Source: Algiphilus sp965216485
GTDB taxonomy: Bacteria > Pseudomonadota > Gammaproteobacteria > Nevskiales > Nevskiaceae
Length of the DNA: 64,000 nt
Assembly: GCF_965216485.1 (NCBI RefSeq)
Contig: NZ_OZ244162.1
Coordinates: 1,240,001-1,304,000, forward strand
Direction: 5' to 3'
In this document: piece by piece, positions 36,806 to 45,555 of the stretch
Layout: every line of letters starts with the position of its first letter
Numbering within the stretch: the stretch's first letter is position 1
Translations under genes and position numbers: made by a program
The notes under the pieces: generated by a model
What the model saw: the letters and a program-made list of their open reading frames with translations, nothing else
Databases searched by the model: none
What the model was told of the DNA's origin: nothing

Positions 36806-37003
36806 TCAGCGCAGATCCTCGCGATCCGGAATGAAGACATCGACAAAGGTATCGGCGTCAATCCGGGCGAGGGTGCTCGCATCCAGCGAGCAGGCGTCGG
36901 CATCATAGGATATCGCGCCGATGCGCCATTGCCTGTGTTCGGCATCCCACTCCATGTCGCAGCTGTGTTCGGCGGCAAGCCGCATGGCTTCGGAGACGGT
37001 CAT
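36806..37003 (-). CDS. Small hypothetical protein, 65 aa
   Basis: The frame is open further upstream, but the ATG at 37003 has GGAG at 7 nt. The product reads MTVSEAMRLAAEHSCDMEW and ends IPDREDLR. It is acidic and soluble, with a WRIG/ISYDAD strand pattern in the middle. No family was recognised. It precedes the 318-residue unknown gene by 23 nt and diverges from the membrane protein-dusB operon. Confidence 0.6.
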   Translation of the reverse strand: MTVSEAMRLAAEHSCDMEWDAEHRQWRIGAISYDADACSLDASTLARIDADTFVDVFIPDREDLR

Positions 37004-37187
37004 CTGCAGACTCCAGGGTGTGTACCAAGAGGCTACTGCGCTGTCGCTGCCAAGGCGTGCCTGTCCAAGGCCGATCTGCACTGCGCGCTCCGCGCCCGCA
37101 CTGCGTCCAGCCGCACCACACTGCGGCGCCAAGATCGGCGAAAATAGCGAATCTGCCGTTGGCTCCCACCACTTTCCGCGAGTACCC

Positions 37188-37763
37188 ATGCGCGACTCCC
37201 CCTCCGCGTCCCCCCGCGCGCGCCGTGCCTTGCGCCAGCGGCTGCAGGCAGCGGAGGCCCGGATTCTCGATAAGCCCGCCAGCTCGCAGCCGGCGGTGCG
37301 CGTCACGCGCATCCTGCCGCTGATGCTGATCGCGACCATCGCACTGTGGAGCTTCGCGCCGGTGAGCTGGTTGCGCGTGCTGACACCGTGGGTGGGCGCC
37401 TTCGCGCTGCTCTGTGCCGGCGTGTATCTGTCGGCAGTGGTGCTCCGCATTGGCCGCTTCTACTGGCGGCATCTGTCCGATCTCGACCAACCCAGCAGCT
37501 CCGTGCATAGCGTGCGTCGCGCCGTCTACCAGACTGTGGGTGTGCTGCTGGCTACGCTGTTGCTGGCGGTGGCGTTCTTCGTGCTGTCGGCGCAACTGCT
37601 GGCCGACACCGAGGGCGCGCGTGAATCGCGCCTGTTATGGGCGCTCACCGTGGGGGGCATGGTGCTGTCGCTCTTTTTCGGCGAACTGGTGACGCGGCTG
37701 ATTGAGGCCATGGACGCCCTGCTCAGCGACGCCGGCGATGGCACGGACCAGCATCACCCATGA
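37188..37763 (+). CDS. Hypothetical inner-membrane protein
   Basis: A 191-residue protein starting MRDSPSASPRARRALRQRLQ. A basic N-terminus is followed by four hydrophobic segments, roughly at 45-62, 67-90, 115-140 and 150-175. No family was recognised. The frame is open upstream, but that part overlaps the divergent small gene. The stop and the dusB ATG share ATGA, which suggests coupled translation. Confidence 0.68.
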   Translation: MRDSPSASPRARRALRQRLQAAEARILDKPASSQPAVRVTRILPLMLIATIALWSFAPVSWLRVLTPWVGAFALLCAGVYLSAVVLRIGRFYWRHLSDLDQPSSSVHSVRRAVYQTVGVLLATLLLAVAFFVLSAQLLADTEGARESRLLWALTVGGMVLSLFFGELVTRLIEAMDALLSDAGDGTDQHHP

Positions 37764-38764
37764 GTGCCGCAATGCCGCCGCCGCTGTTCATCGGGCCGCA
37801 TCGTATCGAGACGCCCCTGCTGCTGGCGCCGATGGCGGGTGTTACCGACCGCTGCTTTCGCATTCTGTGCCGCCGCCAGGGTGCCGGGCTGTGCTTTTCC
37901 GAGATGACGCACAGCGATCCGCGCCTGCGCGCGACGCCGAAGTCGCGCGCGCGGCGCGATCACGAGGGCGAGTCGGCGCCCATTGCGGCCCAGATCGTCG
38001 GTGCGGAGCCGGAGATGCTGACGCGGGCGGCGCAGTACAACGTCGCCCACGGTGCCCAGATCATCGATATCAACATGGGTTGTCCGGCCAAGAAGGTCTG
38101 CCGCCGCGAAGCGGGCAGCGCGCTGATGCGCGATGAACGTCTGGTCGCGCGCATCCTGTCGGCGGTGGCGCGCGCCGTCACCGTTCCCGTGACGCTGAAA
38201 ATGCGCACGGGGCCGGCACCCGGTCAACGCAATGCGGTGCGGATTGCACGCATTGCGGAAGACTGTGGCGTCCGCATGGTCAGCGTGCACGGTCGGACCC
38301 GCGCCGATGCCTATCGCGGTGCGGCGGAATTCGACACCATCGCGGCGGTGAAGCAGGCGGTGGGCATTCCCGTCATCGCCAACGGCGATATCGACAGCAT
38401 CGACAAGGCGCGGCAGGTCCTTGCGCACACCGGCGCCGATGGCCTGATGATCGGACGCGCCGCCCAGGGGCGGCCCTGGATCTTCCGCGAACTGGCGGCC
38501 GGTCTGCGCGGCGCGCCGGCGCCGGCGGCACCCGATACCCGCCAGGTGGGCCGCTGGCTGCTCGAGCATGTCGAGGCCATTCACGCCCTCTATGGCCCCG
38601 AGGCGGGCGTACGCATTGCGCGCAAGCACATCCGTTGGTACTGCGAAGTACATGCAGAAGGCGCGACCCTGTGGGCGCGCGTCTGTCAGGTGCAGGAGGC
38701 ATCTGTGCAACGGGCACTGCTGGCCGAGGGCTTCGGTCTGGATGGATGGGCGGCAGTGGCATGA
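37760..38764 (+). CDS. dusB: tRNA-dihydrouridine synthase B
   Basis: A 334-residue FMN enzyme reducing uridine in the tRNA D-loop. LAPMAGVTDRCFR and IIDINMGCPAKKV (catalytic C108) mark the DusB subfamily, as do IGRAAQGRPWIFRE and ARKHIRWY. In many gammaproteobacteria dusB is followed by fis; here it overlaps an RsmB-like gene by ATGA instead, and no fis is nearby. An upstream membrane protein also overlaps it. Confidence 0.95.
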   Translation: MSAAMPPPLFIGPHRIETPLLLAPMAGVTDRCFRILCRRQGAGLCFSEMTHSDPRLRATPKSRARRDHEGESAPIAAQIVGAEPEMLTRAAQYNVAHGAQIIDINMGCPAKKVCRREAGSALMRDERLVARILSAVARAVTVPVTLKMRTGPAPGQRNAVRIARIAEDCGVRMVSVHGRTRADAYRGAAEFDTIAAVKQAVGIPVIANGDIDSIDKARQVLAHTGADGLMIGRAAQGRPWIFRELAAGLRGAPAPAAPDTRQVGRWLLEHVEAIHALYGPEAGVRIARKHIRWYCEVHAEGATLWARVCQVQEASVQRALLAEGFGLDGWAAVA

Positions 38765-40005
38765 TCCCCACAACGCCCGCCCTGCGCGGATTGCACCGCG
38801 CCCAGGTCAAGCTGGCGCTGCAGGTGCTGGCCGAGGTGGCGGAAGATGGCGCCGCCGCGGATCGCGCACTGGCGCGGCAGGTGCGCGGCAACCGCAAGCT
38901 GGGTGCCAAGGACCGCCGATGGCTGGCCGCGCTGGTCTACGGGGTACTGCGCCAGGTCTGCCAGCTGCGCGCGCGCGCTGGTGACGAACCGGCCGCCTGG
39001 CTCAGTGCCTTGCTGGTCGACGACTATGCGGCCGAGGCCGAGCAGCTCCGCCGCTTCGGTCTGCCCGAGCCACCGCCGCCCATGGCGGCAACGACCGCCA
39101 CGGCGCGCAACTGGCCGCCCTGGCTGAACGAAGCGGCCGAAGCGCATTTTTCGGCAGCCCGCTGCGATGCCATTGCAGAAGCGATGGCCGGCCAGGCGGG
39201 GGTGGATCTGCGCGTCAACCGCCTGCGCTGCACGCCCGAGCAGGCGCTGCAGGCCTTGCGGCCCGAGGGCGTCGCGGTGGACCGGGTTCCCGATGCCACA
39301 CTGGCGCTGCGTCTGTCGCAGCGCCAGCCCCTGCAGCAGACCGCTGCCTGGCGCCAGGGATGGATCGAGCCTCAGGATGTCGGCAGCCAGTGGATCTGTG
39401 CGCTGGTAGAGGCGCGGCCGGGCGAGCAGATTGCGGACTGGTGCGCCGGCGCGGGCGGCAAGGCGTTGGCGCTGGCCGCCGACCAGGACGACCGCGGCAC
39501 GATCCTCGCCCTCGATACCGATGCCGCCCGGCTGTCGCGCATCGAGGCGCGCGCGCAACGCCTCGGCGTGGGCAGCATTTCCACGGCAAGCCTGTCACGA
39601 GATGGCCGACTGGACCCGGCATTGCTGCCGGAGGGTGGTTTTGACGCGGTGCTGGTCGACGCGCCCTGCTCGGGCAGCGGCACCCTGCGCCGGCATCCCG
39701 AGCAGGTATTGCGCGCGGTGGATCTGGATGCCCTGGCGCGGCAGCAGCTCGCCATTCTCGAACAGGCGGCGCGTGCCGTGCGGCGCGGTGGTCGGCTGGT
39801 CTACGCCACCTGCAGCTTTCTCCCGCAGGAGAACGACGCGGTCGTGGCGCGATTTCTCGCCAACCATTCCGCTTTCTCCGTGGTCGAGGCGGCGCGCATC
39901 CTGTCAGTACCACCGGCCAGCGACAGCGATCCCTGGCTCCGCACCCTGCCGGATGTCAGCGCCTGTGATGGCTTCTGTGCGCTGCGCCTGGTGCGGGAGC
40001 GCTAG
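38761..40005 (+). CDS. RsmB/NOP-family class I RNA m5C methyltransferase
   Basis: A 414-residue protein starting MIPTTPALRGLHRAQVK. An N-terminal helical NusB-like part is followed by a methyltransferase domain with DWCAGAGGKALALA (SAM site), DAPCSGSGTLRRHPE and VYATCSFLPQEND. The two catalytic cysteines are in the last two motifs. The N-terminal part is shorter and divergent compared with E. coli RsmB, so it may be a paralogue with another RNA target. Overlaps dusB by 4 nt. Confidence 0.87.
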   Translation: MIPTTPALRGLHRAQVKLALQVLAEVAEDGAAADRALARQVRGNRKLGAKDRRWLAALVYGVLRQVCQLRARAGDEPAAWLSALLVDDYAAEAEQLRRFGLPEPPPPMAATTATARNWPPWLNEAAEAHFSAARCDAIAEAMAGQAGVDLRVNRLRCTPEQALQALRPEGVAVDRVPDATLALRLSQRQPLQQTAAWRQGWIEPQDVGSQWICALVEARPGEQIADWCAGAGGKALALAADQDDRGTILALDTDAARLSRIEARAQRLGVGSISTASLSRDGRLDPALLPEGGFDAVLVDAPCSGSGTLRRHPEQVLRAVDLDALARQQLAILEQAARAVRRGGRLVYATCSFLPQENDAVVARFLANHSAFSVVEAARILSVPPASDSDPWLRTLPDVSACDGFCALRLVRER

Positions 40006-40022
40006 CAAGGCGCTGTTGCGCG

Positions 40023-40751
40023 CTAGGTCTGTGCGCGAGGGGGCTGCATCAGACGCGTGGCGATGACCTCGAGCACGGCCGGGTTGGCGGGCAGGCCGAT
40101 ATGGCTGCCGCGGACGCGCACATTCTCGGTATGCGGTGCCGGCATTTCGCGACAGCAGCGCGCGGCCACCACGCCGTCGCTTTCGGTGTAGATCGCGGTA
40201 CAGGCCACCGGCGGCGGCGCTTCGCGGCGGGTGAAGGCATCCCAGTCGACCTCGCCGTTGTGGCGCGGATTGGCGAGCTGGAACAGGCGCTCCATATTGT
40301 TCGCCTTGGGGTGATGGCTAATCGGACTGCCCAGCGTGATCACCCGCCGGACACGCTGCGGTTGGCCGCGTGCCAGCTCGCGCGCGAAGACGCCCCCCAG
40401 ACTCCAGCCAATCAGGCTGACGGCGCCGTGCTCGGCGTGCAGGGCCTCGATGCGTGCGCTCAGCGCCTGGCCGATCTCGCGGCGCATACCCAGATTGCGT
40501 CCCTGGCCCCAGCCCTCCACACGGTAGTCGAGGCGTTGCAGCGCCCGGCGCAGCGGTGCGGTGGCGCGGTCACTGGCGCCGAAGCCGGGCAGCACCAGGA
40601 CTGGATGGCCGTCGCCACGGGGCAGGTGGCGCGTGGGCAGCCACACTACCGCGCGCGGCCATTCGGCCAGCGCGCGCAGCTCCGCAAGCAGCAGGCGCTT
40701 GGAGGGCGGTGCGGGGTTGCGGGTGGCAATGTCTTCGGGGATCACACTCAT
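40023..40751 (-). CDS. Alpha/beta hydrolase
   Basis: A 242-residue protein. LIGWSLGGVF carries the nucleophile S117; D192 (ESDGVV) and H217 (RGSHIGL) complete a likely catalytic triad. VLVLPGFGASD near residue 52 holds the oxyanion-hole strand. Esterase or lipase activity is probable but the substrate is unknown. The ATG overlaps the TGA of the preceding minus-strand gene (ATGA), so the two are coupled. Confidence 0.85.
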   Translation of the reverse strand: MSVIPEDIATRNPAPPSKRLLLAELRALAEWPRAVVWLPTRHLPRGDGHPVLVLPGFGASDRATAPLRRALQRLDYRVEGWGQGRNLGMRREIGQALSARIEALHAEHGAVSLIGWSLGGVFARELARGQPQRVRRVITLGSPISHHPKANNMERLFQLANPRHNGEVDWDAFTRREAPPPVACTAIYTESDGVVAARCCREMPAPHTENVRVRGSHIGLPANPAVLEVIATRLMQPPRAQT

Positions 40752-41803
40752 GCTTCGCTCACCGTGATGGGCGTACTGTCGGGGAGCTGTTCCACCAATT
40801 GCGGGCCGAGCAGCATGGCGGGCGTATAGGCGCCGCCTTCCACCGAATTCTCCATCAGGTACCGGCTGATGGCCAGCGCGCCGGAAACGGTCAGGCTGTA
40901 GCCGTTGGCAGTGCGCACCCGCGCGGTGACGGTACGCCCGGCCGCATTGCGCGCCTCGCCCCAGACGTAGGTCGGCTGCCGGGCCCGCGTTTCCGCATCC
41001 GGCCCGCGCACGCTGCGTTCCACCCGCCGCTTGAGCATGCGCTGGATCGGCGCGAGGCCGAGCAGCCAGCGCACGTAGTTGGCGCGTCGCGCCTGCTTGA
41101 TCAGACGCGGCGAGCCGGGCAGATAGACCTCGATATTGCCGATGCCCGTGCTGTAGAAAGCGGTGGAGACATCGCCCCAGGGAATGGTCATGGCCAGCTT
41201 GTCGCCGTCACCGAAGTCGATGGTGCGTGTGCGCCAGGCCAGCGGTACGCGCGTGATCTCGCCGTTGCGGCGTACGCGCCCGCCATCGGCCAGCCCTTCC
41301 ACCGAGGTTTTCGCTGTGCCCGGAGAAAAGCCGGAGCGGGAATCGAAGCCGAGCGCAAGGTGCGTGGCATCGGGCAGCGCCTGTTTCAACGTCACCGCGA
41401 CGCAGTCGGTGGGAATGACGTCAAAGCCCACACCGGGGCAGATGACGATGCCGGCTTCGGCCGCGCGCACTGCCTGGGCGTGGGCGTGTTCGAAGACTTG
41501 AATCTCGCCGCTGATATCCAGGTAGTGGGCGCCGGCGGCGAGGCAGCCTTCGATCATAGGCGCGCTGGTCGCCGAAAAGGGGCCGGCACAATGCAGTACC
41601 AGACCGACGTCGCTGAGCTTGCCAGCCACTTGCGCCGCGTCATCCAGTCCGAAGACGCGATGGCTGAGCCCCAGTTCCTTGGCCAGCGGAGCGATTTTTT
41701 CTTCGCTGCGTCCCGCCAGAATCGGTTGCGCGCCCGCGGCCACAGCCTCTCGTGCGATCAGCTCCCCGGTATAGCCGTTGGCGCCGTAGATCATCCATTG
41801 CAT
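40748..41803 (-). CDS. Saccharopine dehydrogenase-like NAD(P)-binding protein (trans-acting enoyl reductase type)
   Basis: A 351-residue protein with an N-terminal Rossmann fold: WMIYGANGYTGELIAREAV, then LAGRS. The overall layout matches the saccharopine dehydrogenase/trans-acting enoyl reductase family of oxidoreductases. GGGGAG lies 5 nt before the ATG. It is first in a two-gene operon with an alpha/beta hydrolase, which suggests lipid or ketone metabolism (inference). Confidence 0.83.
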   Translation of the reverse strand: MQWMIYGANGYTGELIAREAVAAGAQPILAGRSEEKIAPLAKELGLSHRVFGLDDAAQVAGKLSDVGLVLHCAGPFSATSAPMIEGCLAAGAHYLDISGEIQVFEHAHAQAVRAAEAGIVICPGVGFDVIPTDCVAVTLKQALPDATHLALGFDSRSGFSPGTAKTSVEGLADGGRVRRNGEITRVPLAWRTRTIDFGDGDKLAMTIPWGDVSTAFYSTGIGNIEVYLPGSPRLIKQARRANYVRWLLGLAPIQRMLKRRVERSVRGPDAETRARQPTYVWGEARNAAGRTVTARVRTANGYSLTVSGALAISRYLMENSVEGGAYTPAMLLGPQLVEQLPDSTPITVSEA

Positions 41804-42053
41804 GGTTGCTCCCCTGTGTATGTCATTCGTTATGCAGCGCAGGATACGCCTTCGGCCTTCTTGGGCCGCTTGGGCGTGTCGACACGGCCCGCGGGCGGCG
41901 GTAGGGTACGAGTCGTCCCTTCATTCGTGCGTTGTGTGTTGGCGTTCGTGGTTTTCGGGGCGGTGGCGCACTGAGAGATGTCGGCGTGTGCGGGGACAGC
42001 CGGCGCAGGGTCGTCCTGCATGTCTACGCGGTTCAGTGATCGAGGATGGTTGT

Positions 42054-42266
42054 ATGTCGAATGTGTCCACCGGCACGGTGAAGTGGTTCAACGATGCGAA
42101 AGGCTACGGCTTCATTACGCCCGAAGGGGGCGGTCAAGACCTGTTCGCGCATTACAAGGAAATCCAGGGCTCGGGCTTCCGCTCTCTGAAGGAAGGGCAG
42201 AAAGTCGAATTCGAGATCCGCGAAGGGCCGAAGGGCCTGCAGGCCGCACAGATTCGCGGTCTCTAG
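42054..42266 (+). CDS. Cold-shock protein (CspA family)
   Basis: A 70-residue single-domain RNA/DNA chaperone. TGTVKWFNDAKGYGFI includes RNP1, and QDLFAHYKEIQ is RNP2 (with YKEI where many have FSAI). GAGGA precedes the ATG. About 250 nt of non-coding sequence lie upstream, consistent with the long leader typical of cold-shock genes. A strong terminator follows. Confidence 0.95.
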   Translation: MSNVSTGTVKWFNDAKGYGFITPEGGGQDLFAHYKEIQGSGFRSLKEGQKVEFEIREGPKGLQAAQIRGL

Positions 42267-42309
42267 TCGGATTCACAGACGCCAACGGCGCTCAGGCGCC
42301 GCATTCAAG

Positions 42310-42335
42310 CCCCGGCCCCCGTGCCGGGGTTTTTT
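42310..42335 (+). terminator. Intrinsic terminator after the cold-shock gene
   Basis: CCCCGGC pairs with GCCGGGG around CCCCGT, extended by an AA/TT step, followed by six T. A canonical rho-independent terminator. Confidence 0.9.
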
Positions 42336-42400
42336 GTGGCGGCCGCGAGCGCGCTATGCTCCGTGGTCGGTACCTACAATCAATGAATCAAGGGGGAGAC

Positions 42401-43417
42401 ATGGCTGGCAAGGAGCGCGCACAGCGCCTGCTGGACGCGCATGTGGCACATGTGGTGGAACAGCTTTCGGGCAAGGGATTCGAGGAATGGCTGGAAGCCA
42501 CTGTGCGCGCCACGCTGGAAGACGCATCCCGCCTCAAGCTCAAGGAGGCGGTGCCGGCGAAGCAGCTGAAGTACTGCGTCGTGAACTTGATGGCGGAGCT
42601 GGAGATCGACGACCGACTGCGCGCGACGGTTCAGGACATTGCACGGGCGGTGGTGGACAGCGAGGCGCATGCGGATGCGCGCATCGGCGAATTGGTCGAT
42701 GCGGAGGTCTTCGAAGCGGCACGCGACAAGGCCATCGCCATGCGCACGCTGCGCGAGGAGATCGTGGGCTCCCTGCTGCAGAGCAAGGCCTACCGCGGTT
42801 TCGTCGCCGACCTGCTCTATCACGGTATCCAGGGCTGGGTGACCAACAATCCGCTGACCGATACCGTGCCCGGCGCCAAGCGCGCCCTGGCTTTCGGCCG
42901 CTCCATGCTCAATCGGGCGCGGCCCGGGATCGATGCCGAACTCGACAAGCGCCTGCGCGACTACATCGACAAGAGCGTCGACGCCAGCGCCGAGATCGGC
43001 GAGGCCTATCTGCTCGGCGTCAAGGACGAGGACCTGCGACGCGGCGCCGATGCGCTATGGCGGCAGGCGTCGGACATTCCGGTGTCGGAGGTGCTCGATG
43101 GTGTCAATGGCGATGATGCCGCGGACTGGGCCGCCATTGCCTACGACGGCATCCACCACCTGCGCAAGACGCCCTACGTGCAGCAGCTGGTGGAAGAGGG
43201 GATCGATGCCTACTACGCCCACTTCGGCGAGCACAGCCTGGCCGAGCTCGTCGGCGATTTCGGTCTGGATGCCGATCTGCTGCGCCGCGAGATCAGTCGT
43301 TTCACCCAACCCGTGGTGAAACTGCTGAAGAAGAAAAAGCTGCTCGAGCCAGCCATCCGCCGCCAGCTCGAACCCTTCTACCAATCCGAGGCGGCACTGG
43401 CCATCCTCGACGATTAG
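42401..43417 (+). CDS. Hypothetical protein, 338 aa
   Basis: A soluble, charged, probably all-helical protein starting MAGKERAQRLLDAHVAHVV; no family recognised with confidence. GGGGGAG just upstream favours this ATG over one 18 nt earlier. The C-terminal third has a basic patch (KLLKKKKLLE). No signal peptide. It is monocistronic, after the csp terminator, and ends before a convergent terminator hairpin. Confidence 0.75.
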   Translation: MAGKERAQRLLDAHVAHVVEQLSGKGFEEWLEATVRATLEDASRLKLKEAVPAKQLKYCVVNLMAELEIDDRLRATVQDIARAVVDSEAHADARIGELVDAEVFEAARDKAIAMRTLREEIVGSLLQSKAYRGFVADLLYHGIQGWVTNNPLTDTVPGAKRALAFGRSMLNRARPGIDAELDKRLRDYIDKSVDASAEIGEAYLLGVKDEDLRRGADALWRQASDIPVSEVLDGVNGDDAADWAAIAYDGIHHLRKTPYVQQLVEEGIDAYYAHFGEHSLAELVGDFGLDADLLRREISRFTQPVVKLLKKKKLLEPAIRRQLEPFYQSEAALAILDD

Positions 43418-43436
43418 GACGCGTCCCCCGACGGGG

Positions 43437-43464
43437 CCGGCGGCCTCCCTGTGGGAGCCGCCGG
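43437..43464. terminator. Bidirectional hairpin between convergent genes
   Basis: CCGGCGG-C-CTCCC pairs with GGGAG-CCGCCGG around TGT; the stem has 12 bp and one bulged C. It lies in the 53-nt gap between the 338-aa gene and the P450 gene. T-tails are weak on both sides. Confidence 0.65.
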
Positions 43465-43470
43465 TCTGCG

Positions 43471-44838
43471 CTAGTGGCGGTAGCCCTTGACCTGCACGCT
43501 GAAGCTGCGCGCAGGGCCGGGCGTGGGCGCGGTCTTGGTCTTCAATTGGTAGTCGGGCGAGGGCAGCGCCAGATCCAGCTTGTAGAAGATGCGCGCCATG
43601 GTGAGCAGCAACTGGATCTCGGCCAGCGATTTGCCGAGGCAGGTGTGCGCGCCGCGACCATAGGGGGAGTAGACGCCGGATTGCTTGTGCTCTTCGCGCG
43701 GCGGGGCATAGCGATCGATATCGAAGTGCTCCGGCTGTGGGAAGTACTCCTCCATCAGGTGCGTGATGGTGCTGGCCAGATAGAGGGTGTCGCCCTCCCG
43801 GATCTGGTGGCCATCGAACACGAAATCCCGGTTGGCCGTGCGCATCTGGGCGGGTGCAATCGGGTAGAGCCGCATGGTCTCCATGATGGCACCGTTCAAG
43901 GCCGGCAGACGCTGCATCAGCCGCGCTTCCTCGATGGGCGCATCGTCGGCGAAGAAGGCGTCGATCTCGCTCTGGACGCGTGCATGCACCTCGGGGTGCT
44001 TGAGCACCGTGTAGACACAGGCAGCGGTGGTATTGGCCACGGTGTCCAGGCCGGCCACATAGGGCGCAGTCAGATGCAGGCGCAGATTCTTGGCGGGCAT
44101 CAACTCCGGGTTGTCGCGGTGCGTCTCCATGATGTCGTCGACCAGGGTACGGTGCTCGGTATGCCGGTCGCCGCTCAGGTAGTCGGCCTTCATCTGGTCA
44201 CCCAGCTCGAAGACGCGCTGCTTGGCCTTGCGGTAGCGCGGATTCAGCCGCATCAGGAACTCCGGGCGCTGACGCGTGACCAGGCAGTTCAGGATGTAGA
44301 GGATCATGATGCGGATGTCGGCCACATACTCCAGCGGCGCATTGCCGGTGATCATGATGCCCAGCTGATCAGTGACCATGAACTGGAAGGACTCGAGTAC
44401 CGGCACGGTGCTGCCCGGCTTCCAGTCGCGCGCGATGGCGCGGTCGGTGATGTCCACCAGTTCGTTGTAGCGGCCCTTGATCGACTCCCGGGAATATCCG
44501 CGACGCAGCACCTTGCGCAGTTCGGAGTGCTCCTCACCATCCACGCCGGGCAGCGCACTCTTGGCGTCGTACTCCTTGACCAGGCCCTCCCAGAACTCGC
44601 GTGAACGCAGGCATTCCTTGCCGTCGCGCGAATTCATGAAATTGGCGGCATCGGCGCCGGCGAGCACGGTGTATTCGTTGCCCAGCACGTGGATCTTGAA
44701 CACTGAGCCATATTGCCGATAGCACTTCAGCAGGTAGCGCAGTGGATCGCTGGCCATGCCGGGAATGCTGCCCAGCAGCGGCCATTCCCGCACATGCGGT
44801 GTGGACTGGGTGGCGGTCGCCTCGCTGATCGTATTCAC
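43471..44838 (-). CDS. Cytochrome P450
   Basis: A 455-residue soluble monooxygenase. The I-helix has AGLDT (262-266), the K-helix ETMR (E320, R323), and the haem loop is YGRGAHTCLG with ligand C400. The usual Phe of the loop is Tyr. The start is GTG (MNTISEATATQ) with GAGG 6 nt upstream. The upstream open frame lacks P450 features. No ferredoxin or reductase gene is nearby, so redox partners are elsewhere. The substrate is unknown. Confidence 0.95.
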   Translation of the reverse strand: MNTISEATATQSTPHVREWPLLGSIPGMASDPLRYLLKCYRQYGSVFKIHVLGNEYTVLAGADAANFMNSRDGKECLRSREFWEGLVKEYDAKSALPGVDGEEHSELRKVLRRGYSRESIKGRYNELVDITDRAIARDWKPGSTVPVLESFQFMVTDQLGIMITGNAPLEYVADIRIMILYILNCLVTRQRPEFLMRLNPRYRKAKQRVFELGDQMKADYLSGDRHTEHRTLVDDIMETHRDNPELMPAKNLRLHLTAPYVAGLDTVANTTAACVYTVLKHPEVHARVQSEIDAFFADDAPIEEARLMQRLPALNGAIMETMRLYPIAPAQMRTANRDFVFDGHQIREGDTLYLASTITHLMEEYFPQPEHFDIDRYAPPREEHKQSGVYSPYGRGAHTCLGKSLAEIQLLLTMARIFYKLDLALPSPDYQLKTKTAPTPGPARSFSVQVKGYRH

Positions 44839-45062
44839 ATTGCACCTCGCTGCTTGCCGGTCGCGTTGTCGTGCCGACCGCGCCGGCCATGAGGGTCGCC
44901 ACGGTATCCAGTCGCCATCCATCCCGTCGTCAGCTGTTTGGACGAGATGCCATGCAACGGAGCCAGCGCGGCTCGCAGGCACTATGGGTGGGGGAGCAGT
45001 GCGGCGGTGCGGGCAGCAGCGGCAGCAGGGATGGGTGTGGTGATGTTCAGCGCATCAGCGCA

Positions 45063-45527
45063 TCAGGGCGTCAGCAGTCGCCGCGCGCTGTGCAGCCGCT
45101 GCTCCCACCAAGGACGGTCGACCTCGGCGATGGTGACGGTCTTGCCCGGACGCGGGGCGTGGACGCCGCGGCCGTCACCGATGTAGACCACCACGTGGTC
45201 GCCGCCGTCAATGCGATAGAAGAGCAGATCGCCAGGCAGCAGATCCTCGCGCGGGATGGCGCGGCCCTGGGCGCGTTGTTGCGCTGCGGTGCGCGGAAGC
45301 TGGACGCCGGCGTCGGCATAGACGTGATGCGCCAGCCCGCTGCAGTCGAATCCGTCGCTGTCGGCACCCCCATAGGTGTAGGGCCGGCCCAGTTGCGCCA
45401 GCGTCTCCTGCAGGATGCGTTGATGCAGTTCGAGTTGCCGCGCACTCGGCTCGGGCGGCGCGGGCGCCATGGTCGCGCAGCCGAACAGGCTCGCACAGAG
45501 CAACAGCAGGCCGAGCGCCCGCTTCAT
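45063..45527 (-). CDS. NlpC/P60-family lipoprotein
   Basis: A 154-residue protein with a lipoprotein signal (LLCASLFGC, lipid on C17). The papain-like domain holds C62 (DGFDCSG), H111 (GDHVVVYIG) and H123 (GVHAPRPG). These enzymes usually cleave peptidoglycan stem peptides (endopeptidase). It lies 28 nt upstream of the end of a minus-strand exported methyltransferase-like gene, possibly the same operon. The ribosome binding site is weak. Confidence 0.92.
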   Translation of the reverse strand: MKRALGLLLLCASLFGCATMAPAPPEPSARQLELHQRILQETLAQLGRPYTYGGADSDGFDCSGLAHHVYADAGVQLPRTAAQQRAQGRAIPREDLLPGDLLFYRIDGGDHVVVYIGDGRGVHAPRPGKTVTIAEVDRPWWEQRLHSARRLLTP

Positions 45528-45555
45528 GCCAAGGGAGCCTCAGTGACGGTCATGG

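Noticed and set aside
40454..41974. 506-codon plus-strand frame opposite the hydrolase/reductase operon
   Set aside because: The minus strand has two recognisable enzymes with catalytic motifs and an ATGA overlap; the plus frame has none.
41830..42021. 63-codon minus-strand frame before the cold-shock gene
   Set aside because: No ribosome binding site and no resemblance; the region is better explained as the cold-shock 5' leader.
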